From assembly GCF_002127545.1 (NCBI RefSeq), contig NZ_MUBK01000030.1, positions 1 through 35,893 of the forward strand: DNA of 35,893 nucleotides. The letters run 5' to 3'. Source of the stretch: Xenorhabdus beddingii (GTDB lineage Bacteria > Pseudomonadota > Gammaproteobacteria > Enterobacterales > Enterobacteriaceae). Shown here piece by piece: positions 24,457 to 33,278 of the stretch. The notes beneath the pieces are model-generated. The model ran no database searches, was not told the origin of the DNA, and saw nothing but the letters and a program-made list of their open reading frames with translations. Numbering within the stretch: position 1 is the first letter of the stretch; each line of letters opens with the position of its first letter. A program made the translations under genes and the position numbers.

Positions 24457-25092
24457 ATGAACACACAACTCACTGAACTGATGCGCTTATTGCGCAACCT
24501 GATCCGAACAGGCGTCATTACCCAAGTGGACACCACAAAAGGAATGTGCCGGGTCGCGACAGGCAATCTTGAAACCAACTGGCTGCACTGGTTGACATCC
24601 AGAGCGGGAAACGCCCGCACATGGTGGGCGCCCAGTGTCGGTGAGCAGGTTTTATTACTGTCCATAGGCGGAGAACTGACCACCGCCTTTGTATTGCCTG
24701 CGATTTTTTCAGATGAGTTTCCGGCTCCATCAACATCACCCGAAGCGACGCACATTAAGTTTCCGGATGGTGCCGTGATGGAGTATGAACCGCAATCCGG
24801 CGCATTGACTGTGACTGGCATCAAAACCGCGACAGTGACTGCATCGGATTCCGTCCATATTACCGCACCGGAAATCACCTGTGTCGCCAGCACCCGAATT
24901 ACGCTGGATACACCGGAAGTCATCTGTACGCAGCTAATGAGCACAGGCAACTTGATTGTGCGCAACGGCGGCAAAATGACGGGCAATATTGAACACACCG
25001 GAGGCACATTCAGTTCCAACGGTGTGGTCGTGGATTCCCATAAACACACCGGCATCAGGTCAGGCGGTGACACATCAGGAGGCCCCGTATGA
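24457..25092 (+). CDS. V: Baseplate spike protein gpV
   Basis: The 211-residue protein forms the trimeric spike that pierces the outer membrane. It matches P2 gpV in length (211) and motifs: RNLIRTGVITQVDTTKGMCR, RTWWAPSVGEQVLLLS, HIKFPDGAVMEYEP, then a beta-helix with repeats (TATVTASDSVHITAPEI) and the C-terminal SHKHTGI whose HxH binds the iron at the spike tip. The ATG at 24457 matches the P2 N terminus but has no Shine-Dalgarno sequence. Its TGA overlaps the ATG of W. Confidence 0.96.
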   Translation: MNTQLTELMRLLRNLIRTGVITQVDTTKGMCRVATGNLETNWLHWLTSRAGNARTWWAPSVGEQVLLLSIGGELTTAFVLPAIFSDEFPAPSTSPEATHIKFPDGAVMEYEPQSGALTVTGIKTATVTASDSVHITAPEITCVASTRITLDTPEVICTQLMSTGNLIVRNGGKMTGNIEHTGGTFSSNGVVVDSHKHTGIRSGGDTSGGPV

Positions 25093-25439
25093 TGTATCTG
25101 GGAATGAATCGGCAGACCGGCCGAGCGTTGACAGATTTGGCCCATGTCCGGCAATCCGTCAGCGATATTTTATTAACCCCCGTAGGCAGCCGTATCGCGC
25201 GCCGTACTTACGGCTCTTTACTGCCTGAGTTGATCGACTGGCCACAGAACCCGGCGCTCCGGCTTCAGGTGATGGCGGCCAGCTATACGGCAATCAGCCG
25301 CTGGGAGCCGCGCGTGACGCTGACATCTATCGCGATGGAAACCCGACAAGACGGCAAAATGGTGGTGGATATCACGGGGACTTATCATCAATCCGCCAAG
25401 GAATTTTCACTTTCTATTCCGGTGAATCATTCCCGGTAA
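25089..25439 (+). CDS. W: Baseplate wedge protein gpW (gp25-like)
   Basis: The 116-residue baseplate wedge protein of the GPW/gp25 family contains DLAHVRQSVSDILLTPVGSR, RRTYGSLLPELIDWP and the EPRVTLTSI strand. It nucleates sheath attachment in contractile tails. It begins inside the V stop (ATGATG). Confidence 0.95.
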   Translation: MMYLGMNRQTGRALTDLAHVRQSVSDILLTPVGSRIARRTYGSLLPELIDWPQNPALRLQVMAASYTAISRWEPRVTLTSIAMETRQDGKMVVDITGTYHQSAKEFSLSIPVNHSR

Positions 25440-25450
25440 GGTAATAAGTC

Positions 25451-26359
25451 ATGCCAACCATCGATTTAAGCCAATTGCCACCACCGGATGTGGTTGAGCC
25501 ATTGGATTACGAACAACTGCTGGAAGAGCGTAAAAAAGGATTGATCTCGCTCTATCCAGAAGATCAGCAAGAAGCCATTGCCCGAACTTTGCAACTGGAG
25601 TCCGAACCTTTGGTCAAGTTGCTGGAAGAGAACGTGTATCGCGAATTGCTTTTGCGTCAACGAGTTAACGAAGCGGCTCGTGCGGTGATGGTGGCCTATT
25701 CAACAGGCAACGATTTGGATCAACTGGGTGCGAACAACAACGTACCTCGCATGATCTTGCGCCCGGCGGACAACTCGACCGTACCACCGACACCCGCCGT
25801 GATGGAATCTGACAACGATTACCGCGTGCGCATTCCGCAGGCTTTTGAAGGCTTGAGTGTTGCTGGCCCGGTCGGTGCTTATGAATATCATGCCCGCAGT
25901 TCGGATGGCCGGGTTGCGGATGCTTCGGCAATCAGTCCATCACCCGCTAATGTCACCGTGACCATTATGTCGCGTGAAGACAAGGGCGTCGCTTCCAAAG
26001 AGCTACTGGAGAAAGTCGAAACAGCATTGAACGACGAAAACGTGCGCCCGGTGGCGGATCGTCTGAAAGTCCAGTCGGCCAACATTGTGGAATATGAAAT
26101 CGATGCGGTGTTGTACATCTTCCCGACACCAGAATCAGAGCCAATCCGCAAGGCGGCAGAGCAGAAGCTGAAACATTATGTCGAAGCACAGCATCGTCTG
26201 GGGCGTGACATTCGTTTGTCCGCGATTTATGCCGCACTGCATGTGGAAGGTGTCCAGCGCGTAGAACTGAAAGCCCCGTTGAAAGATGTGGTGCTGGATA
26301 AAACCCAGGCATCGTATTGCACCAAAACCACCCTGACGATGGGAGGTTCGGATGAGTGA
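25451..26359 (+). CDS. J: Baseplate assembly protein gpJ
   Basis: The 302-residue protein equals P2 gpJ in length and contains TIDLSQLPPPDVVEPLDYEQ at the start, LLRQRVNEAARAVMVAYSTG, SDNDYRVRIPQAFEGLSVAG and a C-terminal GPJ/gp6-like region (EQKLKHYVEAQHRLGRDIRL, SAIYAALHVEGVQRVEL). It is the major baseplate wedge subunit (T4 gp6 type). It overlaps the next gene by eight bases. Confidence 0.96.
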   Translation: MPTIDLSQLPPPDVVEPLDYEQLLEERKKGLISLYPEDQQEAIARTLQLESEPLVKLLEENVYRELLLRQRVNEAARAVMVAYSTGNDLDQLGANNNVPRMILRPADNSTVPPTPAVMESDNDYRVRIPQAFEGLSVAGPVGAYEYHARSSDGRVADASAISPSPANVTVTIMSREDKGVASKELLEKVETALNDENVRPVADRLKVQSANIVEYEIDAVLYIFPTPESEPIRKAAEQKLKHYVEAQHRLGRDIRLSAIYAALHVEGVQRVELKAPLKDVVLDKTQASYCTKTTLTMGGSDE

Positions 26360-26960
26360 TCGCCTTCTGCCCAATGGCTCGACCCCGCTGGAACTTGCTG
26401 CGGCCAAAGCCTGCGCGGAATTGCAGCAAGTCAAAGTGCCGCTACGTGAACTGTGGAACCCGGACACATGTCCGGCATCCCTGCTGCCTTATCTGGCCTG
26501 GGCATGGTCAGTGGATCGCTGGGACGAAAACTGGTCTGAGAGCACCAAGAGGGAGGTGATCAAAAGCTCGTTGTTCCTGCACAAACACAAAGGAACGATC
26601 GGAGCAATCCGGCGGGTTGTCGAGCCATTGGGCTATCTCATCCGCGTGAAAGAGTGGTGGCAGACCAACGATGCGCCGGGCACTTTCCGACTGGATATCG
26701 GTGTACTGGATAGCGGCATCACCCATGAAATGTTCGAAGAACTGGAAAACCTGATTTTTGATGCCAAGCCGATAAGCCGACATTTGATTGGATTGGATAT
26801 CAATCTGGATACACGCGGTGAATATCACTACTCGGCGGCGACATACAGCGGTGACGAACTGACAGTTTACCCTTATTTCCCGGAACAAGTAACGGTATCC
26901 GGCTCAGCGGTTGTGGGCGCGGGCATACATATTATTGATGACATGAGGATTAGACCATGA
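26352..26960 (+). CDS. I: Tail protein gpI (baseplate, fibre connector)
   Basis: The 202-residue protein has the tail protein I signature LLPNGSTPLELAAAKACAEL, NPDTCPASLLPYLAWAWSVD and SLFLHKHKGTIGAIRRVVEP. It belongs to the baseplate wedge and carries the tail fibre. RBS GGAGG precedes ATG. It overlaps H by four bases (ATGA). Confidence 0.95.
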   Translation: MSDRLLPNGSTPLELAAAKACAELQQVKVPLRELWNPDTCPASLLPYLAWAWSVDRWDENWSESTKREVIKSSLFLHKHKGTIGAIRRVVEPLGYLIRVKEWWQTNDAPGTFRLDIGVLDSGITHEMFEELENLIFDAKPISRHLIGLDINLDTRGEYHYSAATYSGDELTVYPYFPEQVTVSGSAVVGAGIHIIDDMRIRP

Positions 26961-28783
26961 GTACCAAATACTTTGCGCTGCTGACGCAGTTAGGCGCAGA
27001 TAAATTGGCAAATGCTGCGGCATTGGGGACTAAAATTGAAATTACCCATATGGCCGTCGGTGATGGTGGTGGCAGCTTGCCGACACCGGATACCAAACAA
27101 AGCACACTGATTAATGAAAAACGTCGCGCGGCAATTAATACGCTGAGCATTGATCCCAAAAACACCAACCAGATCATCGCCGAGCAGGTTATCCCTGAAA
27201 ACGAAGGCGGCTGGTGGATCCGTGAAATCGGCCTGTTTGACAAAGACGGCATTCTGATTGCCGTGGGTAACTGCGCGGAAACTTACAAACCCCAATTGCA
27301 GGAAGGTTCCGGTCGTACCCAGACCATCCGCATGATCCTGATTGTCAGCAGCGCTAACGCGGTGACTTTAAAAGTTGACCCATCCATTGTTCTGGCAACG
27401 CGTGAATATGTGGACAACTCCATTACGAAACACGCGAACAGCCGTAACCATCCTGACGCAACACTGAAAGAGAAGGGATTTGTCATCCTGAGCAGCGCGG
27501 TGGACAGCAATAGCGAAACCCATGCGGCAACGCCGAAAGCGGTGAAAGCAGCGTATGATTTTGCTAATGCGGCGAATAATAATGCTAATACGCGTTTGGA
27601 AAAAAATAAGAATGGTGCGGATATTCCGAATAAAGGTGAGTTTGCAAAAAACCTCGGTTTAGCGGGAACGGTGGAGTTAGCGAAAAATGCGTTGCCACGC
27701 AGCGGAGGCGAAGTCACCGGTGATATCACGATTGCGACTGACTCTGAGATAGCCTGGCGCAGAAATACGGACATGGCCGCGATCGGTTTTAAAAACACCG
27801 GAGATGGTGATACCGACTCCTATATGTGGTTTAAAACCGCAGATAATGGTAACGAATATTTCAAATGGCAGCATAGCCTCTCTACTGGAGGAACCACGGA
27901 ATGGATGAGCCTGAAATCAGATAATCTCCGGATTAAAGGGCATCCGGTTTATCATGAAGGGTATAAACCTTCTGCAGCAGATGTCGGGGCATATTCTAAA
28001 GAAGAAACAGATGTACAGATAAACAAGATTGATAGCCAATTTAACCAATTTAAAACAAATTTACAGGAATATATTCCTCTTCCCTTAAATCTTTTTAGTA
28101 ACTCAATGATGCGGTCAGTTGAACCGGAAGGACATCCAACTAACTATACAGCACTAGGATGTACTATACAGGCTGTGCATCCTTGGACTAAAGGATTTGA
28201 AGGTTGTTACGAAAAGGTACCCCCTTCTAATGTCGCTCCAGATCTAGATTCTGCGAATGAAAACAATCCGTATTGGTATGGAGAGTATTATTTAGGTGCT
28301 CGTATGGGACGTGGTGGTTTGGGCGGTGGATGGGGAGGGATAGACTCAGGTAAAATTTTGAAAATAACATCTACTGCGTTTTCAGGAGAAAATCATAAGC
28401 TTTTTAGAATTCCTGTAGAAACTTACGGTGTCTTTGAAAGATTGGGACTTCGTTTTTGGATAAAAATAGTCAAAGGTAAATTAGGTATGGGGGTAGACAG
28501 TGGATATTATGCAAAGGAACTTCGAGCATTAGATTATGTTATTGAAAAAGCAGAAGCAGACTCTGCTCAAGATGGTTGGTTATTTGTAGACAAACTAATT
28601 GATATATCTCGAGTCACTACCGTGCAATGGAATGTTCTAAACTTTGGTTTACCTTATGATGAAGATTGTGAAATTTATTTAGCACTTCCTTATTTATATG
28701 TACCAATGGCTAATAAGTCTATGACCGTAGCTGCTGGTGAAACAAGTGCATCACCAGTGTTTATCCCAGGAGTTCGATCATGA
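26957..28783 (+). CDS. H: Tail fibre protein gpH, mosaic
   Basis: The 608-residue protein binds the receptor. Residues 1-155 are the conserved baseplate-attachment domain (MSTKYFALLTQLGADKLANA, HMAVGDGGGSLPTPD, IPENEGGWWIREIGLFDKDG). Residues 170-250 hold short fibre repeats (GFVILSSAVDSNSETHAATP, LGLAGTVELAKNALPRSGGE). From about residue 350 (position 28010) the base composition becomes clearly more A+T-rich and the sequence (NLFSNSMMRSVEPEGHPTNY, MGRGGLGGGWGGIDSGK) is no longer P2-like. This is a swapped receptor-binding tip. The ATGA junction couples it to the assembly gene. Confidence 0.93.
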   Translation: MSTKYFALLTQLGADKLANAAALGTKIEITHMAVGDGGGSLPTPDTKQSTLINEKRRAAINTLSIDPKNTNQIIAEQVIPENEGGWWIREIGLFDKDGILIAVGNCAETYKPQLQEGSGRTQTIRMILIVSSANAVTLKVDPSIVLATREYVDNSITKHANSRNHPDATLKEKGFVILSSAVDSNSETHAATPKAVKAAYDFANAANNNANTRLEKNKNGADIPNKGEFAKNLGLAGTVELAKNALPRSGGEVTGDITIATDSEIAWRRNTDMAAIGFKNTGDGDTDSYMWFKTADNGNEYFKWQHSLSTGGTTEWMSLKSDNLRIKGHPVYHEGYKPSAADVGAYSKEETDVQINKIDSQFNQFKTNLQEYIPLPLNLFSNSMMRSVEPEGHPTNYTALGCTIQAVHPWTKGFEGCYEKVPPSNVAPDLDSANENNPYWYGEYYLGARMGRGGLGGGWGGIDSGKILKITSTAFSGENHKLFRIPVETYGVFERLGLRFWIKIVKGKLGMGVDSGYYAKELRALDYVIEKAEADSAQDGWLFVDKLIDISRVTTVQWNVLNFGLPYDEDCEIYLALPYLYVPMANKSMTVAAGETSASPVFIPGVRS

Positions 28784-29106
28784 AAGTAATAAATAAAATT
28801 GATAATAAAATTATTGGCATATTTAATTCCAATACTGCTGAGGAAGAAGTTAAATTACTAGGCTATAACGTAGACGACTGTGAATTTATCAAATCTCAAT
28901 CAGAATCAGATCGAGATAATCTTTTATATTTAAAATCGACAGACTGGCTTGTAACCAGGCATCGTGATCAATTGAGTTTAGATATTGAATCTTCAATTAC
29001 TAACGAAGAATATCAGTCTCTTTTAATAAAGCGTCAGGAAGCCAGAATTTCCATTGTCGACCAAGATGCCTTAAATAAATACTATTTGGTTTTTGGTGAA
29101 AAATAA
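28780..29106 (+). CDS. G: Tail fibre assembly protein (gpG-like)
   Basis: The 108-residue protein ends with the pattern of tail fibre assembly chaperones (STDWLVTRHRDQL, then EYQSLLIKRQEARISI). It starts in the H stop codon, so fibre and chaperone are made together. The N-terminal half (MKVINKIDNKIIGIFNSNTA) is not of the classical Caudo_TAP type, which fits co-inheritance with the unusual H tip. A strong hairpin follows. Confidence 0.8.
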   Translation: MKVINKIDNKIIGIFNSNTAEEEVKLLGYNVDDCEFIKSQSESDRDNLLYLKSTDWLVTRHRDQLSLDIESSITNEEYQSLLIKRQEARISIVDQDALNKYYLVFGEK

Positions 29107-29142
29107 CAAATACTAATTTTATTCAATGTGCTAGATAATACC

Positions 29143-29176
29143 AGAAAAGGAATAGTATTATTTCTATTCCTTTTCT
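29143..29176. terminator. Perfect 13-bp hairpin at the end of the V-G operon
   Basis: AGAAAAGGAATAG (29143-29155) and CTATTCCTTTTCT (29164-29176) enclose TATTATTT. It lies between the converging ends of G and the SGNH gene and can act on both. A smaller stem (GTGATC at 29232, GATCAC at 29246) lies closer to the SGNH stop. Confidence 0.8.
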
Positions 29177-29260
29177 AAGCCTATTTTATATCTTGATTCC
29201 TATTTTGTGTAATCGCCATTTCCGATTAAATGTGATCGTTAAAATGATCACCAAGATCAC

Positions 29261-31162
29261 TCATACTCCTACCGTAACCATAGCAGATTTATGCCAACTA
29301 TTCAGAGAAACGGAATAGTATGACTCAGGTGTTTTATCAAACACTATGGCTAAATAAAGAGATGCTGTAGGGCCACTCCATCCTTCATTTATTTCTGATA
29401 ATTCACCTGTTTCATTGATGTAGTTCTTATGCATAATACGTGCGCTCTTAGGTAATAAATCACTATTACTACCTGAAATTTTATCAATATGAAAATCAGT
29501 AGATTTTGGCCCTATGCGTCTAATTATGGATTTCATCCAACCACTCGGAGAGGAGACGGTTAACTCTACAGGCAAATGATCATAATAATAATGGTACTCA
29601 GTATTATATGGAAGCAACGCAAACGGCAATGGAAAATAAATTATTTCAGGCAGTGAAACAGAGTTAGGTACAGTTGATGAACTGTCCTGAAAATTATAAT
29701 AAGGATATTGATAAACATATGACTCGTTTTCTGTGGGTTTCAATGAGCCAGATATCATATCAGTATGGTTAGATATTTGTTTAACAGACGTCAATGTCCG
29801 TTCTCTAAGAACTAATCCATTAAAATAACGTACATCAGACAATTTCTTCCCCACTGAAACAGAAATTGTTTTCCATCCTCTCCCTACAAGACATCCCAAA
29901 TGCACATACTTACCATGCTGAGTTCCCTTGCCGGGTTTGACTAAATATCCTGTAGTTTCATGAACATTATGACCTGCTAATGATTTTAGAGTAATGCGAT
30001 TTATTGCTAAACTCCCTCGATTATCATCTGGATACTGATGAGATGCAGTATAAGAAAGAGATATGTTTAATCCATCAAATATACCAATTCCATATACATC
30101 CATAAACTCAGTATCCATAAAAAATGTATATGAAATTCTCGTATCCTCATCCTGCATTGGCCCAGTGGACATATTATTGAGATATGAACCATGAGATGTA
30201 TGCAAATTTACAGAACGGGCAATATATCCGACTCCTTCTGCACCACGCCCATTTTGCAAATGAACTTCTCCACTTACTAATTTTGGCGGTTGAACCCAAC
30301 CGCCAGCCATAATAAATGCACCTACAGCATTCCCGTATTTGTTATATCCTTGAGTATTAAAATGTACATTATCTGAATAGACACCATCATAGATTGAATA
30401 TTGAACAACAGTGTCACTCTCAAAAACAGGGCAGCCATACATATTAGCCAATGTTCTGATAGCCTGCGTAAAATATTGAGAATGATTATTAACTGAATTA
30501 AATATAATTGGCGTTGTTGTATGCAATATAACTCCACATCCCCAATCAACATAACGCTGAATGAGTTTTTCCATGTAATGTATATACTCGTCAAATGTTG
30601 CCCCATGCCCACCGCCAGAATCATTAATTCCTAGCATAATATGAGCGACATGGGCATTGGGGCTATGAATCCACCTCTCATAACTAGTTCTGGCGGTATC
30701 TCCCGAATAACCGCGATTAATTACGCGATGATTTACACCAGTATATAGATTCAATATATACATCAGCGCCATTGGGTATGTGACAGGTGCATGTGTTGCC
30801 CAATCTCCATTATCAGGCGGGACTTTATCCTTAGAGTTTATGTCAAATCCAGCGGTCATGCTGTCACCAACACAAACGACAGTAACATCTTCATTGTGTT
30901 TAAATTTGCTGTAGGCTGATGCTAAATTAATAGCATTACGGCGACTATAATCTGCTGTGGCAGTGGCTGATTTCATCGCAGTTAACTCAGATTGCACAGT
31001 GATACCGTCATGGGTTCCAATAAGGGAGGCTCCATGCTCAGAAGACAATGTTCCCATTTCTATCAAACCGAGGTTTTTCAAAATCTCCAACTCTCTACGA
31101 TCCAAGCAAAGATCCCATTCCCTATACCCCGAAAACCAAAACACAATAACCAAATAAGTCAC
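29261..31162 (-). CDS. SGNH/GDSL-hydrolase tailspike-like protein, opposite orientation
   Basis: The 633-residue protein has a phage tailspike-type adaptor stretch (GLIEMGTLSSEHGASLIG, DGITVQ, residues 32-57) followed by an SGNH esterase: VVCVGDSMTAG (block I, Ser101), NRGYSGDTA (block II Gly), LGINDS (block III, Asn180) and DNVHFN (block V, Asp264 and His267). The remaining 350 residues are beta-rich and probably bind polysaccharide. Such spikes de-acetylate surface glycans. The GTG at 31162 has AGG upstream; no phage-type baseplate-binding domain precedes the adaptor. The gene interrupts the tail cluster on the opposite strand, between G and FI, and is A+T-rich, so acquisition by transfer is likely. 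Confidence 0.82.
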   Translation of the reverse strand: MTYLVIVFWFSGYREWDLCLDRRELEILKNLGLIEMGTLSSEHGASLIGTHDGITVQSELTAMKSATATADYSRRNAINLASAYSKFKHNEDVTVVCVGDSMTAGFDINSKDKVPPDNGDWATHAPVTYPMALMYILNLYTGVNHRVINRGYSGDTARTSYERWIHSPNAHVAHIMLGINDSGGGHGATFDEYIHYMEKLIQRYVDWGCGVILHTTTPIIFNSVNNHSQYFTQAIRTLANMYGCPVFESDTVVQYSIYDGVYSDNVHFNTQGYNKYGNAVGAFIMAGGWVQPPKLVSGEVHLQNGRGAEGVGYIARSVNLHTSHGSYLNNMSTGPMQDEDTRISYTFFMDTEFMDVYGIGIFDGLNISLSYTASHQYPDDNRGSLAINRITLKSLAGHNVHETTGYLVKPGKGTQHGKYVHLGCLVGRGWKTISVSVGKKLSDVRYFNGLVLRERTLTSVKQISNHTDMISGSLKPTENESYVYQYPYYNFQDSSSTVPNSVSLPEIIYFPLPFALLPYNTEYHYYYDHLPVELTVSSPSGWMKSIIRRIGPKSTDFHIDKISGSNSDLLPKSARIMHKNYINETGELSEINEGWSGPTASLYLAIVFDKTPESYYSVSLNSWHKSAMVTVGV

Positions 31163-31385
31163 TTTAGCCTGTCAAAAAATAACCAAAAATTAAAATTACA
31201 CCGAACAATAGTGAAAAGAGTAAATTTCGAACCAATTAAAATTCAATAAGCAATCAAAGAAAGCCTGTTATTTAATCAAGCGATGGTTTGTCCCAATCAA
31301 ACCACTAATTTCCCCGACTACAACTAAAAATTAATTAAATACTAATTTAACTATTTGATTATTAACAAAAATACCAAACCCCATT
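31163..31385. other. A+T-rich spacer upstream of the SGNH gene and FI promoter
   Basis: No ORF or RNA was recognised. It is low-complexity A+T-rich sequence holding the likely promoter of the leftward SGNH gene. It ends at the late-activator site for FI. Confidence 0.5.
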
Positions 31386-31403
31386 TGTACCCCACACCAC
31401 ACA
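31386..31403 (+). promoter_or_regulatory. Ogr/Delta-type late promoter activator site before FI
   Basis: TGT-N12-ACA (flank TTTGT) centred at 31394-31395. TATATG at 31441-31446 is a good -10, placing the start near 31453, about 58 bases from the centre, close to the -55 spacing of P2 late promoters. FI starts at 31477. P2 has its PF promoter in the same place. Confidence 0.68.
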
Positions 31404-31476
31404 CCGCCAATCGAATGCACTCTTTCGCCTAATCCGCCAATATATGCCCACACCTTAACAGGAGAGAACGCTAATC

Positions 31477-32652
31477 ATGGCACAAGACTATCATCACGGC
31501 GTCCGTGTACAGGAAATCAAAGAAGGTACACGCACCATCACTACCGTTAGCACCGCTATCGTAGGTATGGTTTGTACTGCACCTGACGCAGACGAAAAAA
31601 CATTTCCATTAGACACACCGGTATTACTGACTGACGTTATGAGCGCCATTGGTAAAGCTGGGGAAAAAGGGACTTTGTCCGCATCATTGAAAGCAATTGC
31701 TGCTCAGGCTCAGCCTGTGACTGTGGTTGTACGTGTTGCTGAGGGCGAGTCTGAAGAGGTAACCATTTCTAACATCATCGGTGGCGTCACTGATGCAGGT
31801 AAGAAAACTGGTATACAGGCACTGTTGGCGGCACAAAGCCAGCTCGGTGTTAAACCTCGCATTCTGGGTGTTCCGGGTCTGGATTCAAAAGCTGTGGCTG
31901 CTGAACTGGCCGCTATTGCCAAGCAACTGAAAGCAATGGCGTATGTCAGCGCTTATGGCTGCAAGACCTACATTGAAGCGATCAAATATCGTGAAAACTT
32001 CGGTCAGCGTGAGGTAATGCTGATTTGGCCTGATTTCCTGAGATGGGATAAAGGTGAAGTTATCGCACCTGCAACGGCTTATGCACTGGGCTTGCGCGCT
32101 AAAATCGACGAAGAGACCGGCTGGCACAAAACATTGTCCAACGTAGGTGTTAACGGTGTAACGGGTCTGTCTGCCGATGTCTTCTGGGATCTGCAAGCGA
32201 CTGGAACTGAGGCTGATCTGCTGAACCAGAATCACATCACAACACTGATCCGCAAAAACGGTTTTCGTTTCTGGGGTTCACGCACTTGTGCTGGCTCTGA
32301 TTCTGAGGATTCACTGTTCCCATTCGAAAGCTACACCCGTACCGCTCAGGTTCTGGCGGACACCATGGCTGACGCACACATGTGGGCTATCGACAAACCG
32401 CTGACTCCATCACTGGTGCGCGACATTATCGAAGGTATCAATGCCAAGTTCCGCGAAATGAAAGCCGGTGGCTACATCATTGATGGCCGCTGCTGGTATG
32501 ACGACAAAATCAACGATAAGGATACCCTGAAAACCGGCAAACTGACCATCGATTACGACTATACACCTGTACCGCCACTGGAAAACATGATGTTGCGCCA
32601 GCGCATTACAGATAGTTACCTGATGGATTTCGCAAAAAGTATCAATAACTAA
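31477..32652 (+). CDS. FI: Contractile tail sheath protein gpFI
   Basis: The 391-residue sheath subunit is close to P2 FI (396). Landmarks are HHGVRVQEIKEGTRTITTVS, VIGMV-like AIVGMVCTAPDADEKTFP, LLTDVMSAIGKAGEKGTL, GLSADVFWDLQATGTEADLL, FRFWGSRTCAGSD and the C-terminal arm GYIIDGRCWYDD. RBS GGAGAG is present. Contraction of this sheath drives the tube through the target envelope, so an intact sheath is needed for tailocin activity. Confidence 0.97.
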   Translation: MAQDYHHGVRVQEIKEGTRTITTVSTAIVGMVCTAPDADEKTFPLDTPVLLTDVMSAIGKAGEKGTLSASLKAIAAQAQPVTVVVRVAEGESEEVTISNIIGGVTDAGKKTGIQALLAAQSQLGVKPRILGVPGLDSKAVAAELAAIAKQLKAMAYVSAYGCKTYIEAIKYRENFGQREVMLIWPDFLRWDKGEVIAPATAYALGLRAKIDEETGWHKTLSNVGVNGVTGLSADVFWDLQATGTEADLLNQNHITTLIRKNGFRFWGSRTCAGSDSEDSLFPFESYTRTAQVLADTMADAHMWAIDKPLTPSLVRDIIEGINAKFREMKAGGYIIDGRCWYDDKINDKDTLKTGKLTIDYDYTPVPPLENMMLRQRITDSYLMDFAKSINN

Positions 32653-32663
32653 GGGGCTAACTG

Positions 32664-33182
32664 ATGGCATTACCTCGCAAACTGAAATACCTGAACTTGT
32701 TCAATGATGGCAACAATTATCAGGGGATCGTGGAAGAACTGACTCTTCCTAAGCTGAGTCGCAAGCTGGAAGCCTATCGTGGCGCTGGCATGAACGGCAG
32801 CGCAATGGTGGATCTGGGTCTGGATGAAGGCGCATTGGATGCTGAATTCACTCTGGGTGGAGTTGAAGCTCAATTGTATAAACAGTGGGGCATCGCGAAA
32901 GCCGACGGTGTCATGCTGCGCTTTGCTGGCTCTTTTGAGAGTGAAGATAACGGTGAAGTGGTCGCAGTTGAAGTTGTGATGCGTGGCCGCTTCCAAGAGT
33001 TTGATCACGGCACTTATAAACAGGGGGATAACACCCAGACCAAAATCACCGCCAAAAACACTTATTTCAAACTGACATGGAATGGTGAAGAACTGATTGA
33101 AATCGACACCATCAACATGGTTGAAAAAGTAGGTGGAGAAGATCGTCTGGCACAGCATCGCCGTGCTATCGGTCTTTTTTAA
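32664..33182 (+). CDS. FII: Tail tube protein gpFII
   Basis: The 172-residue tube subunit equals P2 FII (172): MALPRKLKYLNLFNDGNNYQ, EELTLPKLSRKLEAYRGAGM, VVMRGRFQEFDHGTYKQGD, YFKLTWNGEELIEIDTINM. RBS AGGGG precedes ATG by eight bases; it lies 11 bp after FI. Confidence 0.97.
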   Translation: MALPRKLKYLNLFNDGNNYQGIVEELTLPKLSRKLEAYRGAGMNGSAMVDLGLDEGALDAEFTLGGVEAQLYKQWGIAKADGVMLRFAGSFESEDNGEVVAVEVVMRGRFQEFDHGTYKQGDNTQTKITAKNTYFKLTWNGEELIEIDTINMVEKVGGEDRLAQHRRAIGLF

Positions 33183-33221
33183 TCGCTTCTTTAAAGCAAT
33201 TAGCTTTTTTAAAACTTATTT

Positions 33222-33249
33222 CCTGTCTCTTCATATCTGTTGAGACAGG
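33222..33249 (+). terminator. Hairpin between FII and E (possible partial terminator)
   Basis: CCTGTCTC (33222-33229) pairs with GAGACAGG (33242-33249) across a 12-nt loop. TTATCTAAT follows, a weak T-tract. A partial stop here would lower E and T expression relative to the abundant sheath and tube subunits. Confidence 0.5.
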
Positions 33250-33278
33250 TTATCTAATCGGATAAACAAGGTTGAACC

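Noticed and set aside
24450..25154. Long minus-strand ORF opposite gene V.
   Set aside because: Gene V is certain from its P2-like motifs; the antisense frame is a shadow.
32670..33158. Minus-strand 162-codon ORF opposite FII.
   Set aside because: The tail tube gene on the plus strand is unambiguous.
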